Assembly (NCBI GenBank): GCA_030435675.1
Contig: CM059622.1
Coordinates: 12,090,001-12,154,000, forward strand
DNA: 64,000 nt
DNA from: Steinernema hermaphroditum
Taxonomy: Eukaryota; Nematoda; Chromadorea; Rhabditida; Steinernematidae
Reading direction: 5' to 3'
The translations under genes and the position numbers were made by a program. Within the stretch, counting starts at the first letter, position 1, and the number at the start of each line of letters is the position of its first letter. The notes under the pieces are model-generated. The model did not search any database. It saw nothing but the letters and a program-made list of their open reading frames with translations, and had not been told where the DNA came from. Of this stretch, positions 23,581-39,377 are shown piece after piece.

Positions 23581-26500
23581 TCAATTCGAGACAGCAGGGT
23601 CCTTGCTCATACAAAGAGTTCTGCATCTGACCCTCCTGCTCCAAAGTACCATAGCATTTTTATGATTCCATCTTGTAGAACTGCACGAGCCTGATCGAAC
23701 GCGCCTATTCCCGTTGGGATTACTGTGGACTATCTTAGTTTCCTGCAAAACTTTCAATTCGAGACAGCAGGGTCCTTGCTCATACAAAGAGTTCTGCATC
23801 TGACCCTCCTGCTCCAAAGTACCATAGCATTTTTATGATTGCATCTTGTAGAACTGCACGAGCCTGATCGAACGCGCCTATTCCCGTTGGGATTACTGTG
23901 GTCTATCTTAGTTTCCTGCAAAACTTTCAATTCGAGACAGCAGGGTCCTTGCTCATACAAAGAGCTCTGCATCTGACCCCTCCTGCTCCAAAGTACCATA
24001 GCATTTTTATGATTGGATCTTGTAGAACTGCACGAGCCTGATCGAACGCGCCTATTCCCGTTGGATTTACTGTGGACTATCTTAGTTTCCTGCAAAACTT
24101 TCAATTCGAGACAGCAGGGTCCTTGCTCATACAAAGAGCTCTGCATCTGACCCCTCCTGCTCCAAAGTACCATAGCATTTTTATGATTGGATCTTGTAGA
24201 ACTGCACGAGCCTGATCGAACGCGCCTATTCCCGTTGGGATTTCACTGTGGACTATCTTAGTTTCCTGCAAAACTTTCAATTCGAGACAGCAGGGTCCTT
24301 GCTCATACAAAGAGTTCTGCATCTGACCCTCCTGCTCCAAAGTACCATAGCATTTTTATGATTGGATCTTGTAGAACTGCACGAGCCTGATCGAACGCGC
24401 CTATTCCCGTTGGGATTACTGTGGTCTACCTTAGTTTCCTGCAAAACTTTCAATTCGAGACAGCAGGGTCCTTGCTCATACAAAGAGCTCTGCATCTGAC
24501 CCCTCCTGCTCCAAAGTACCATAGCATTTTTATGATTGGATCTTGTAGAACTGCACGAGCCTGATCGAACGCGCCTATTCCCGTTGGATTTACTGTGGAC
24601 TATCTTAGTTTCCTGCAAAACTTTCAATTCGAGACAGCAGGGTCCTTGCTCATACAAAGAGTTCTGCATCTGACCCTCCTGCTCCAAAGTACCATAGCAT
24701 TTTTATGATTGCATCTTGTAGAACTGCACGAGCCTGATCGAACGCGCCTATTCCCGTTGGGATTACTGTGGTCTATCTTAGTTTCCTGCAAAACTTTCAA
24801 TTCGAGACAGCAGGGTCCTTGCTCATACAAAGAGCTCTGCATCTGACCCCTCCTGCTCCAAAGTACCATAGCATTTTTATGATTGGATCTTGTAGAACTG
24901 CACGAGCCTGATCGAACGCGCCTATTCCCGTTGGGATTACTGTGGACTATCTTAGTTTCCTGCAAAACTTTCAATTCGAGACAGCAGGGGCCTTGCTCAT
25001 ACAAAGAGTTCTGCATCTGACCCTCCTGCTCCAAAGTACCATAGCATTTTTATGATTCCATCTTGTAGAACTGCACGAGCCTGATCGAACGCGCCTATTC
25101 CCGTTGGGATTACTGTGGTCTATCTTAGTTTCCTGCAAAACTTTCAATTCGAGACAGCAGGGTCCTTGCTCATACAAAGAGTTCTGCATCTGACCCTCCT
25201 GCTCCAAAGTACCATAGCATTTTTATGATTGGATCTTGTAGAACTGCACGAGCCTGATCGAACGCGCCTATTCCCGTTGGGATTACTGTGGTCTACCTTA
25301 GTTTCCTGCAAAACTTTCAATTCGAGACAGCAGGGTCCTTGCTCATACAAAGACCTTTGCATCTGACCCCTCCTGCTCCAAAGTACCATAGCATTTTTAT
25401 GATTGGATCTTGTAGAACTGCACGAGCCTGATCGAACGCGCCTATTCCCGTTGGATGTACTGTGGACTATCTTAGTTTCCTGCAAAACTTTCAATTCGAG
25501 ACAGCAGGGGCCTTGCTCATACAAAGAGTTCTGCATCTGACCCTCCTGCTCCAAAGTACCATAGCATTTTTATGATTCCATCTTGTAGAACTGCACGAGC
25601 CTGATCGAACGCGCCTATTCCCGTTGGGATTACTGTGGTCTACCTTAGTTTCCTGCAAAACTTTCAATTCGAGACAGCAGGGGCCTTGCTCATACAAAGA
25701 GTTCTGCATCTGACCCTCCTGCTCCAAAGTACCATAGCATTTTTATGATTCCATCTTGTAGAACTGCACGAGCCTGATCGAACGCGCCTATTCCCGTTGG
25801 GATTACTGTGGTCTACCTTAGTTTCCTGCAAAACTTTCAATTCGAGACAGCAGGGTCCTTGCTCATACAAAGAGCTCTGCATCTGACCCTCCTGCTCCAA
25901 AGTACCATAGCATTTTTATGATTGGATCTTGTAGAACTGCACGAGCCTGATCGAACGCGCCTATTCCCGTTGGGATGTACTGTGGACTATCTTAGTTTCC
26001 TGCAAAACTTTCAATTCGAGACAGCAGGGTCCTTGCTCATACAAAGAGCTCTGCATCTGACCCCTCCGCTCCAAAGTACCATAGCATTTTTATGATTGGA
26101 TCTTGTAGAACTGCACGAGCCTGATCGAACGCGCCTATTCCCGTTGGGATTACTGTGGTCTATCTTAGTTTCCTGCAAAACTTTCAATTCGAGACAGCAG
26201 GGTCCTTGCTCATACAAAGAGCTCTGCATCTGACCCTCCTGCTCCAAAGTACCATAGCATTTTTATGATTCCATCTTGTAGAACTGCACGAGCCTGATCG
26301 AACGCGCCTATTCCCGTTGGGATTACTGTGGACTATCTTAGTTTCCTGCAAAACTTTCAATTCGAGACAGCAGGGTCCTTGCTCATACAAAGAGCTCTGC
26401 ATCTGACCCCTCCTGCTCCAAAGTACCATAGCATTTTTATGATTGGATCTTGTAGAACTGCACGAGCCTGATCGAACGCGCCTATTCCCGTTGGGATTAC

Positions 26501-29500
26501 TGTGGTCTATCTTAGTTTCCTGCAAAACTTTCAATTCGAGACAGCAGGGTCCTTGCTCATACAAAGAGTTCTGCATCTGACCCTCCTGCTCCAAAGTACC
26601 ATAGCATTTTTATGATTCCATCTTGTAGAACTGCACGAGCCTGATCGAACGCGCCTATTCCCGTTGGGATTACTGTGGTCTATCTTAGTTTCCTGCAAAA
26701 CTTTCAATTCGAGACAGCAGGGGCCTTGCTCATACAAAGAGTTCTGCATCTGACCCTCCTGCTCCAAAGTACCATAGCATTTTTATGATTCCATCTTGTA
26801 GAACTGCACGAGCCTGATCGAACGCGCCTATTCCCGTTGGGATTACTGTGGTCTACCTTAGTTTCCTGCAAAACTTTCAATTCGAGACAGCAGGGGCCTT
26901 GCTCATACAAAGAGTTCTGCATCTGACCCTCCTGCTCCAAAGTACCATAGCATTTTTATGATTGGATCTTGTAGAACTGCACGAGCCTGATCGAACGCGC
27001 CTATTCCCGTTGGGATTACTGTGGTCTACCTTAGTTTCCTGCAAAACTTTCAATTCGAGACAGCAGGGGCCTTGCTCATACAAAGAGTTCTGCATCTGAC
27101 CCTCCTGCTCCAAAGTACCATAGCATTTTTATGATTCCATCTTGTAGAACTGCACGAGCCTGATCGAACGCGCCTATTCCCGTTGGGATTACTGTGGTCT
27201 ACCTTAGTTTCCTGCAAAACTTTCAATTCGAGACAGCAGGGTCCTTGCTCATACAAAGACCTTTGCATCTGACCCCTCCTGCTCCAAAGTACCATAGCAT
27301 TTTTATGATTGGATCTTGTAGAACTGCACGAGCCTGATCGAACGCGCCTATTCCCGTTGGATTTGACTGTGGTCTATCTTAGTTTCCTGCAAAACTTTCA
27401 ATTCGAGACAGCAGGGTCCTTGCTCATACAAAGAGTTCTGCATCTGACCCTCCTGCTCCAAAGTACCATAGCATTTTTATGATTCCATCTTGTAGAACTG
27501 CACGAGCCTGATCGAACGCGCCTATTCCCGTTGGGATTACTGTGGTCTACCTTAGTTTCCTGCAAAACTTTCAATTCGAGACAGCAGGGTCCTTGCTCAT
27601 ACAAAGAGCTCTGCATCTGACCCTCCTGCTCCAAAGTACCATAGCATTTTTATGATTGGATCTTGTAGAACTGCACGAGCCTGATCGAACGCGCCTATTC
27701 CCGTTGGGATTACTGTGGACTATCTTAGTTTCCTGCAAAACTTTCAATTCGAGACAGCAGGGTCCTTGCTCATACAAAGAGTTCTGCATCTGACCCTCCT
27801 GCTCCAAAGTACCATAGCATTTTTATGATTGGATCTTGTAGAACTGCACGAGCCTGATCGAACGCGCCTATTCCCGTTGGATTTGACTGTGGTCTATCTT
27901 AGTTTCCTGCAAAACTTTCAATTCGAGACAGCAGGGTCCTTGCTCATACAAAGAGTTCTGCATCTGACCCTCCTGCTCCAAAGTACCATAGCATTTTTAT
28001 GATTCCATCTTGTAGAACTGCACGAGCCTGATCGAACGCGCCTATTCCCGTTGGGATTACTGTGGTCTATCTTAGTTTCCTGCAAAACTTTCAATTCGAG
28101 ACAGCAGGGCCCTTGTTCATACAAAGAGCTCTGCATCTGACCCCTCCTGCTCCAAAGTACCATAGCATTTTTATGATTGGATCTTGTAGAACTGCACGAG
28201 CCTGATCGAACGCGCCTATTCCCGTTGGGATTTGACTGTGGTCTATCTTAGTTTCCTGCAAAACTTTCAATTCGAGACAGCAGGGTCCTTGCTCATACAA
28301 AGAGTTCTGCATCTGACCCTCCTGCTCCAAAGTACCATAGCATTTTTATGATTGGATCTTGTAGAACTGCACGAGCCTGATCGAACGCGCCTATTCCCGT
28401 TGGATTTGACTGTGGTCTATCTTAGTTTCCTGCAAAACTTTCAATTCGAGACAGCAGGGTCCTTGCTCATACAAAGAGTTCTGCATCTGACCCTCCTGCT
28501 CCAAAGTACCATAGCATTTTTATGATTCCATCTTGTAGAACTGCACGAGCCTGATCGAACGCGCCTATTCCCGTTGGGATTACTGTGGTCTACCTTAGTT
28601 TCCTGCAAAACTTTCAATTCGAGACAGCAGGGGCCTTGCTCATACAAAGAGCTCTGCATCTGACCCCTCCTGCTCCAAAGTACCATAGCATTTTTATGAT
28701 TGGATCTTGTAGAACTGCACGAGCCTGATCGAACGCGCCTATTCCCGTTGGGATTACTGTGGTCTATCTTAGTTTCCTGCAAAACTTTCAATTCGAGACA
28801 GCAGGGTCCTTGCTCATACAAAGACCTTTGCATCTGACCCCTCCGCTCCAAAGTACCATAGCATTTTTATGATTGGATCTTGTAGAACTGCACGAGCCTG
28901 ATCGAACGCGCCTATTCCCGTTGGATTTGACTGTGGTCTATCTTAGTTTCCTGCAAAACTTTCAATTCGAGACAGCAGGGTCCTTGCTCATACAAAGAGT
29001 TCTGCATCTGACCCTCCTGCTCCAAAGTACCATAGCATTTTTATGATTCCATCTTGTAGAACTGCACGAGCCTGATCGAACGCGCCTATTCCCGTTGGGA
29101 TTACTGTGGTCTACCTTAGTTTCCTGCAAAACTTTCAATTCGAGACAGCAGGGTCCTTGCTCATACAAAGACCTTTGCATCTGACCCCTCCTGCTCCAAA
29201 GTACCATAGCATTTTTATGATTGGATCTTGTAGAACTGCACGAGCCTGATCGAACGCGCCTATTCCCGTTGGATGTACTGTGGACTATCTTAGTTTCGTG
29301 CAAAACTTTCAATTCGAGACAGCAGGGGCCTTGCTCATACAAAGAGTTCTGCATCTGACCCTCCTGCTCCAAAGTACCATAGCATTTTTATGATTGGATC
29401 TGGTAGAACTGCACGAGCCTGATCGAACGCGCCTATTCCCGTTGGGATTTGAGTGTGGTCTATCTTAGTTTCCTGCAAAACTTTCAATTCGAGACAGCAG

Positions 29501-32500
29501 GGTCCTTGCTCATACAAAGAGTTCTGCATCTGACCCTCCTGCTCCAAAGTACCATAGCATTTTTATGATTCCATCTTGTAGAACTGCACGAGCCTGATCG
29601 AACGCGCCTATTCCCGTTGGGATTACTGTGGTCTACCTTAGTTTCCTGCAAAACTTTCAATTCGAGACAGCAGGGTCCTTGCTCATACAAAGACCTATGC
29701 ATCTGACCCCTCCTGCTCCAAAGTACCATAGCATTTTTATGATTGGATCTTGTAGAACTGCACGAGCCTGATCGAACGCGCCTATTCCCGTTGGGATTTG
29801 ACTGTGGTCTATCTTAGTTTCCTGCAAAACTTTCAATTCGAGACAGCAGGGTCCTTGCTCATACAAAGAGTTCTGCATCTGACCCTCCTGCTCCAAAGTA
29901 CCATAGCATTTTTATGATTCCATCTTGTAGAACTGCACGAGCCTGATCGAACGCGCCTATTCCCGTTGGGATTACTGTGGTCTACCTTAGTTTCCTGCAA
30001 AACTTTCAATTCGAGACAGCAGGGTCCTTGCTCATACAAAGAGTTCTGCATCTGACCCTCCTGCTCCAAAGTACCATAGCATTTTTATGATTCCATCTTG
30101 TAGAACTGCACGAGCCTGATCGAACGCGCCTATTCCCGTTGGATGTACTGTGGACTATCTTAGTTTCGTGCAAAACTTTCAATTCGAGACAGCAGGGGCC
30201 TTGCTCATACAAAGAGTTCTGCATCTGACCCTCCTGCTCCAAAGTACCATAGCATTTTTATGATTCCATCTTGTAGAACTGCACGAGCCTGATCGAACGC
30301 GCCTATTCCCGTTGGGATTACTGTGGTCTACCTTAGTTTCCTGCAAAACTTTCAATTCGAGACAGCAGGGTCCTTGCTCATACAAAGAGTTCTGCATCTG
30401 ACCCTCCTGCTCCAAAGTACCATAGCATTTTTATGATTCCATCTTGTAGAACTGCACGAGCCTGATCGAACGCGCCTATTCCCGTTGGGATTACTGTGGT
30501 CTACCTTAGTTTCCTGCAAAACTTTCAATTCGAGACAGCAGGGTCCTTGCTCATACAAAGACCTCTGCATCTGACCCACCTGCTCCAAAGTACCATAGCA
30601 TTTTTATGATTGGATCTTGTAGAACTGCACGAGCCTGATCGAACGCGCCTATTCCCGTTGGATGTACTGTGGACTATCTTAGTTTCCTGCAAAACTTTCA
30701 ATTCGAGACAGCAGGGTCCTTGCTCATACAAAGACCTTCTGCATCTGACCCCTCCTGCTCCAAAGTACCATAGCATTTTTATGATTGGATCTTGTAGAAC
30801 TGCACGAGCCTGATCGAACGCGCCTATTCCCGTTGGATTTGACTGTGGTCTATCTTAGTTTCCTGCAAAACTTTCAATTCGAGACAGCAGGGTCCTTGCT
30901 CATACAAAGAGTTCTGCATCTGACCCTCCTGCTCCAAAGTACCATAGCATTTTTATGATTCCATCTTGTAGAACTGCACGAGCCTGATCGAACGCGCCTA
31001 TTCCCGTTGGGATTACTGTGGTCTACCTTAGTTTCCTGCAAAACTTTCAATTCGAGACAGCAGGGTCCTTGCTCATACAAAGAGTTCTGCATCTGACCCT
31101 CCTGCTCCAAAGTACCATAGCATTTTTATGATTCCATCTTGTAGAACTGCACGAGCCTGATCGAACGCGCCTATTCCCGTTGGATTTGAGTGTGGTCTAT
31201 CTTAGTTTCCTGCAAAACTTTCAATTCGAGACAGCAGGGTCCTTGCTCATACAAAGAGTTCTGCATCTGACCCTCCTGCTCCAAAGTACCATAGCATTTT
31301 TATGATTCCATCTTGTAGAACTGCACGAGCCTGATCGAACGCGCCTATTCCCGTTGGGATTACTGTGGTCTACCTTAGTTTCCTGCAAAACTTTCAATTC
31401 GAGACAGCAGGGTCCTTGCTCATACAAAGAGTTCTGCATCTGACCCTCCTGCTCCAAAGTACCATAGCATTTTTATGATTCCATCTTGTAGAACTGCACG
31501 AGCCTGATCGAACGCGCCTATTCCCGTTGGGATTACTGTGGTCTACCTTAGTTTCCTGCAAAACTTTCAATTCGAGACAGCAGGGTCCTTGCTCATACAA
31601 AGACCTTTTCATCTGACCCCTCCTGCTCCAAAGTACCATAGCATTTTTATGATTCCATCTTGTAGAACTGCACGAGCCTGATCGAACGCGCCTATTCCCG
31701 TTGGGATTACTGTGGTCTACCTTAGTTTCCTGCAAAACTTTCAATTCGAGACAGCAGGGTCCTTGCTCATACAAAGACCTTTGCATCTGACCCCTCCTGC
31801 TCCAAAGTACCATAGCATTTTTATGATTGGATCTTGTAGAACTGCACGAGCCTGATCGAACGCGCCTATTCCCGTTGGATTTGATGTGGTCTATCTTAGT
31901 TTCCTGCAAAACTTTCAATTCGAGACAGCAGGGTCCTTGCTCATACAAAGAGTTCTGCATCTGACCCTCCTGCTCCAAAGTACCATAGCATTTTTATGAT
32001 TCCATCTTGTAGAACTGCACGAGCCTGATCGAACGCGCCTATTCCCGTTGGGATTACTGTGGTCTACCTTAGTTTCCTGCAAAACTTTCAATTCGAGACA
32101 GCAGGGTCCTTGCTCATACAAAGACCTTTGCATCTGACCCTCCTGCTCCAAAGTACCATAGCATTTTTATGATTGGATCTTGTAGAACTGCACGAGCCTG
32201 ATCGAACGCGCCTATTCCCGTTGGATGTACTGTGGACTATCTTAGTTTCGTGCAAAACTTTCAATTCGAGACAGCAGGGGCCTTGCTCATACAAAGAGTT
32301 CTGCATCTGACCCTCCTGCTCCAAAGTACCATAGCATTTTTATGATTCCATCTTGTAGAACTGCACGAGCCTGATCGAACGCGCCTATTCCCGTTGGGAT
32401 TTCTGTGGTCTATCTTAGTTTCCTGCAAAACTTTCAATTCGAGACAGCAGGGTCCTTGCTCATACAAAGAGTTCTGCATCTGACCCTCCTGCTCCAAAGT

Positions 32501-35500
32501 ACCATAGCATTTTTATGATTCCATCTTGTAGAACTGCACGAGCCTGATCGAACGCGCCTATTCCCGTTGGGATTACTGTGGTCTACCTTAGTTTCCTGCA
32601 AAACTTTCAATTCGAGACAGCAGGGTCCTTGCTCATACAAAGACCTTTGCATCTGACCCCTCCTGCTCCAAAGTACCATAGCATTTTTATGATTGGATCT
32701 TGTAGAACTGCACGAGCCTGATCGAACGCGCCTATTCCCGTTGGATTTTAGGTGGTCTATCTTAGTTTCCTGCAAAACTTTCAATTCGAGACAGCAGGGT
32801 CCTTGCTCATACAAAGAGTTCTGCATCTGACCCTCCTGCTCCAAAGTACCATAGCATTTTTATGATTCGATCTTGTAGAACTGCACGAGCCTGATCGAAC
32901 GCGCCTATTCCCGTTGGATTTGACTGTGGTCTATCTTAGTTTCCTGCAAAACTTTCAATTCGAGACAGCAGGGTCCTTGCTCATACAAAGAGTTCTGCAT
33001 CTGACCCTCCTGCTCCAAAGTACCATAGCATTTTTATGATTCCATCTTGTAGAACTGCACGAGCCTGATCGAACGCGCCTATTCCCGTTGGGATTACTGT
33101 GGTCTACCTTAGTTTCCTGCAAAACTTTCAATTCGAGACAGCAGGGTCCTTGCTCATACAAAGACCTTTGCATCTGACCCCTCCTGCTCCAAAGTACCAT
33201 AGCATTTTTATGATTGGATCTTGTAGAACTGCACGAGCCTGATCGAACGCGCCTATTCCCGTTGGATGTACTGTGGACTATCTTAGTTTCCTGCAAAACT
33301 TTCAATTCGAGACAGCAGGGGCCTTGCTCATACAAAGAGTTCTGCATCTGACCCTCCTGCTCCAAAGTACCATAGCATTTTTATGATTCCATCTTGTAGA
33401 ACTGCACGAGCCTGATCGAACGCGCCTATTCCCGTTGGATTTGATGTGGTCTATCTTAGTTTCCTGCAAAACTTTCAATTCGAGACAGCAGGGTCCTTGC
33501 TCATACAAAGAGTTCTGCATCTGACCCTCCTGCTCCAAAGTACCATAGCATTTTTATGATTCCATCTTGTAGAACTGCACGAGCCTGATCGAACGCGCCT
33601 ATTCCCGTTGGGATTACTGTGGTCTACCTTAGTTTCCTGCAAAACTTTCAATTCGAGACAGCAGGGTCCTTGCTCATACAAAGACCTTTGCATCTGACCC
33701 CTCCTGCTCCAAAGTACCATAGCATTTTTATGATTGGATCTTGTAGAACTGCACGAGCCTGATCGAACGCGCCTATTCCCGTTGGATGTACTGTGGACTA
33801 TCTTAGTTTCCTGCAAAACTTTCAATTCGAGACAGCAGGGTCCTTGCTCATACAAAGACCTTCTGCATCTGACCCCTCCTGCTCCAAAGTACCATAGCAT
33901 TTTTATGATTGGATCTTGTAGAACTGCACGAGCCTGATCGAACGCGCCTATTCCCGTTGGGATTTGACTGTGGTCTATCTTAGTTTCCTGCAAAACTTTC
34001 AATTCGAGACAGCAGGGTCCTTGCTCATACAAAGAGTTCTGCATCTGACCCTCCTGCTCCAAAGTACCATAGCATTTTTATGATTCCATCTTGTAGAACT
34101 GCACGAGCCTGATCGAACGCGCCTATTCCCGTTGGGATTACTGTGGTCTACCTTAGTTTCCTGCAAAACTTTCAATTCGAGACAGCAGGGTCCTTGCTCA
34201 TACAAAGACCTTTGCATCTGACCCCTCCTGCTCCAAAGTACCATAGCATTTTTATGATTGGATCTTGTAGAACTGCACGAGCCTGATCGAACGCGCCTAT
34301 TCCCGTTGGATGTACTGTGGACTATCTTAGTTTCCTGCAAAACTTTCAATTCGAGACAGCAGGGGCCTTGCTCATACAAAGAGCTTCTGCATCTGACCCC
34401 TCCTGCTCCAAAGTACCATAGCATTTTTATGATTCCATCTTGTAGAACTGCACGAGCCTGATCGAACGCGCCTATTCCCGTTGGATGTACTGTGGACTAT
34501 CTTAGTTTCCTGCAAAACTTTCAATTCGAGACAGCAGGGTCCTTGCTCATACAAAGAGTTCTGCATCTGACCCCTCCTGCTCCAAAGTACCATAGCATTT
34601 TTATGATTGGATCTTGTAGAACTGCACGAGCCTGATCGAACGCGCCTATTCCCGTTGGATTTGAGGTGGTCTATCTTAGTTTCCTGCAAAACTTTCAATT
34701 CGAGACAGCAGGGTCCTTGCTCATACAAAGAGTTCTGCATCTGACCCTCCTGCTCCAAAGTACCATAGCATTTTTATGATTCCATCTTGTAGAACTGCAC
34801 GAGCCTGATCGAACGCGCCTATTCCCGTTGGGATTACTGTGGTCTACCTTAGTTTCCTGCAAAACTTTCAATTCGAGACAGCAGGGTCCTTGCTCATACA
34901 AAGAGTTCTGCATCTGACCCTCCTGCTCCAAAGTACCATAGCATTTTTATGATTCCATCTTGTAGAACTGCACGAGCCTGATCGAACGCGCCTATTCCCG
35001 TTGGATTTGAGTTGGTCTATCTTAGTTTCCTGCAAAACTTTCAATTCGAGACAGCAGGGTCCTTGCTCATACAAAGAGTTCTGCATCTGACCCTCCTGCT
35101 CCAAAGTACCATAGCATTTTTATGATTCCATCTTGTAGAACTGCACGAGCCTGATCGAACGCGCCTATTCCCGTTGGGATTACTGTGGTCTACCTTAGTT
35201 TCCTGCAAAACTTTCAATTCGAGACAGCAGGGTCCTTGCTCATACAAAGAGTTCTGCATCTGACCCTCCTGCTCCAAAGTACCATAGCATTTTTATGATT
35301 CCATCTTGTAGAACTGCACGAGCCTGATCGAACGCGCCTATTCCCGTTGGGATTACTGTGGTCTACCTTAGTTTCCTGCAAAACTTTCAATTCGAGACAG
35401 CAGGGTCCTTGCTCATACAAAGAGTTCTGCATCTGACCCCTCCTGCTCCAAAGTACCATAGCATTTTTATGATTCCATCTTGTAGAACTGCACGAGCCTG

Positions 35501-37296
35501 ATCGAACGCGCCTATTCCCGTTGGGATTACTGTGGTCTACCTTAGTTTCCTGCAAAACTTTCAATTCGAGACAGCAGGGTCCTTGCTCATACAAAGACCT
35601 TTGCATCTGACCCCTCCTGCTCCAAAGTACCATAGCATTTTTATGATTGGATCTTGTAGAACTGCACGAGCCTGATCGAACGCGCCTATTCCCGTTGGAT
35701 TTGAGTTGGTCTATCTTAGTTTCCTGCAAAACTTTCAATTCGAGACAGCAGGGTCCTTGCTCATACAAAGAGTTCTGCATCTGACCCTCCTGCTCCAAAG
35801 TACCATAGCATTTTTATGATTCCATCTTGTAGAACTGCACGAGCCTGATCGAACGCGCCTATTCCCGTTGGGATTACTGTGGTCTACCTTAGTTTCCTGC
35901 AAAACTTTCAATTCGAGACAGCAGGGTCCTTGCTCATACAAAGACCTTTGCATCTGACCCCTCCTGCTCCAAAGTACCATAGCATTTTTATGATTCGATC
36001 TTGTAGAACTGCACGAGCCTGATCGAACGCGCCTATTCCCGTTGGGATGTACTGTGGACTATCTTAGTTTCGTGCAAAACTTTCAATTCGAGACAGCAGG
36101 GTCCTTGCTCATACAAAGACCTTTGCATCTGACCCCTCCTGCTCCAAAGTACCATAGCATTTTTATGATTGGATCTTGTAGAACTGCACGAGCCTGATCG
36201 AACGCGCCTATTCCCGTTGGATTTGAGTTGGTCTATCTTAGTTTCCTGCAAAACTTTCAATTCGAGACAGCAGGGTCCTTGCTCATACAAAGAGTTCTGC
36301 ATCTGACCCTCCTGCTCCAAAGTACCATAGCATTTTTATGATTCCATCTTGTAGAACTGCACGAGCCTGATCGAACGCGCCTATTCCCGTTGGGATTACT
36401 GTGGTCTACCTTAGTTTCCTGCAAAACTTTCAATTCGAGACAGCAGGGTCCTTGCTCATACAAAGACCTTTGCATCTGACCCTCCTGCTCCAAAGTACCA
36501 TAGCATTTTTATGATTGGATCTTGTAGAACTGCACGAGCCTGATCGAACGCGCCTATTCCCGTTGGGATTACTGTGGTCTACCTTAGTTTCCTGCAAAAC
36601 TTTCAATTCGAGACAGCAGGGTCCTTGCTCATACAAAGAGTTCTGCATCTGACCCTCCTGCTCCAAAGTACCATAGCATTTTTATGATTCGATCTTGTAG
36701 AACTGCACGAGCCTGATCGAACGCGCCTATTCCCGTTGGATTTGACTGTGGTCTATCTTAGTTTCCTGCAAAACTTTCAATTCGAGACAGCAGGGTCCTT
36801 GCTCATACAAAGAGTTCTGCATCTGACCCTCCTGCTCCAAAGTACCATAGCATTTTTATGATTCCATCTTGTAGAACTGCACGAGCCTGATCGAACGCGC
36901 CTATTCCCGTTGGGATTACTGTGGTCTACCTTAGTTTCCTGCAAAACTTTCAATTCGAGACAGCAGGGTCCTTGCTCATACAAAGACCTTTGCATCTGAC
37001 CCTCCTGCTCCAAAGTACCATAGCATTTTTATGATTGGATCTTGTAGAACTGCACGAGCCTGATCGAACGCGCCTATTCCCGTTGGATGTACTGTGGACT
37101 ATCTTAGTTTCGTGCAAAACTTTCAATTCGAGACAGCAGGGTCCTTGCTCATACAAAGACCTTTGCATCTGACCCCTCCGCTCCAAAGTACCATAGCATT
37201 TTTATGATTGGATCTTGTAGAACTGCACGAGCCTGATCGAACGCGCCTATTCCCGTTGGGATTTACTGTGGTCTATCTTAGTTTCCTGCAAAACTT

Positions 37297-39377
37297 TCAA
37301 TTCGAGACAGCAGGGTCCTTGCTCATACAAAGAGTTCTGCATCTGACCCTCCTGCTCCAAAGTACCATAGCATTTTTATGATTCCATCTTGTAGAACTGC
37401 ACGAGCCTGATCGAACGCGCCTATTCCCGTTGGGATTACTGTGGTCTACCTTAGTTTCCTGCAAAACTTTCAATTCGAGACAGCAGGGTCCTTGCTCATA
37501 CAAAGACCTTTGCATCTGACCCCTCCTGCTCCAAAGTACCATAGCATTTTTATGATTGGATCTTGTAGAACTGCACGAGCCTGATCGAACGCGCCTATTC
37601 CCGTTGGATGTACTGTGGACTATCTTAGTTTCGTGCAAAACTTTCAATTCGAGACAGCAGGGTCCTTGCTCATACAAAGACCTTTGCATCTGACCCCTCC
37701 GCTCCAAAGTACCATAGCATTTTTATGATTGGATCTTGTAGAACTGCACGAGCCTGATCGAACGCGCCTATTCCCGTTGGATTTGACTGTGGTCTATCTT
37801 AGTTTCCTGCAAAACTTTCAATTCGAGACAGCAGGGTCCTTGCTCATACAAAGAGTTCTGCATCTGACCCTCCTGCTCCAAAGTACCATAGCATTTTTAT
37901 GATTCCATCTTGTAGAACTGCACGAGCCTGATCGAACGCGCCTATTCCCGTTGGGATTACTGTGGTCTACCTTAGTTTCCTGCAAAACTTTCAATTCGAG
38001 ACAGCAGGGTCCTTGCTCATACAAAGACCTTTGCATCTGACCCCTCCTGCTCCAAAGTACCATAGCATTTTTATGATTGGATCTTGTAGAACTGCACGAG
38101 CCTGATCGAACGCGCCTATTCCCGTTGGATGTACTGTGGACTATCTTAGTTTCGTGCAAAACTTTCAATTCGAGACAGCAGGGTCCTTGCTCATACAAAG
38201 ACCTTTGCATCTGACCCCTCCGCTCCAAAGTACCATAGCATTTTTATGATTGGATCTTGTAGAACTGCACGAGCCTGATCGAACGCGCCTATTCCCGTTG
38301 GATTTGATGTGGTCTATCTTAGTTTCCTGCAAAACTTTCAATTCGAGACAGCAGGGTCCTTGCTCATACAAAGAGTTCTGCATCTGACCCTCCTGCTCCA
38401 AAGTACCATAGCATTTTTATGATTCCATCTTGTAGAACTGCACGAGCCTGATCGAACGCGCCTATTCCCGTTGGGATTACTGTGGTCTACCTTAGTTTCC
38501 TGCAAAACTTTCAATTCGAGACAGCAGGGTCCTTGCTCATACAAAGAGTTCTGCATCTGACCCTCCTGCTCCAAAGTACCATAGCATTTTTATGATTCCA
38601 TCTTGTAGAACTGCACGAGCCTGATCGAACGCGCCTATTCCCGTTGGATGTACTGTGGACTATCTTAGTTTCCTGCAAAACTTTCAATTCGAGACAGCAG
38701 GGGCCTTGCTCATACAAAGAGTTCTGCATCTGACCCTCCTGCTCCAAAGTACCATAGCATTTTTATGATTCCATCTTGTAGAACTGCACGAGCCTGATCG
38801 AACGCGCCTATTCCCGTTGGGATTACTGTGGTCTACCTTAGTTTCCTGCAAAACTTTCAATTCGAGACAGCAGGGTCCTTGCTCATACAAAGAGTTCTGC
38901 ATCTGACCCTCCTGCTCCAAAGTACCATAGCATTTTTATGATTCCATCTTGTAGAACTGCACGAGCCTGATCGAACGCGCCTATTCCCGTTGGGATTACT
39001 GTGGTCTACCTTAGTTTCCTGCAAAACTTTCAATTCGAGACAGCAGGGTCCTTGCTCATACAAAGACCTTTGCATCTGACCCCTCCTGCTCCAAAGTACC
39101 ATAGCATTTTTATGATTGGATCTTGTAGAACTGCACGAGCCTGATCGAACGCGCCTATTCCCGTTGGATGTACTGTGGACTATCTTAGTTTCGTGCAAAA
39201 CTTTCAATTCGAGACAGCAGGGGCCTTGCTCATACAAAGACCTTTGCATCTGACCCCTCCGCTCCAAAGTACCATAGCATTTTTATGATTGGATCTTGTA
39301 GAACTGCACGAGCCTGATCGAACGCGCCTATTCCCGTTGGATTTGACTGTGGTCTATCTTAGTTTCCTGCAAAACTT
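37297..39377 (-). repeat. Higher-order repeats of 521 and 1,040 bp in the right arm
   Basis: A trimer of 521 bp (173+174+174) recurs at 37,297, 37,818 and 38,857. It pairs a GGATGTACTG / TTTCGTGCAAAA monomer with a CCCCTCCGCTCC deletion monomer. The three-monomer block starting at 38,338 is repeated 1,040 bp later at 39,378. This shows segmental amplification inside the array. Confidence 0.75.
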
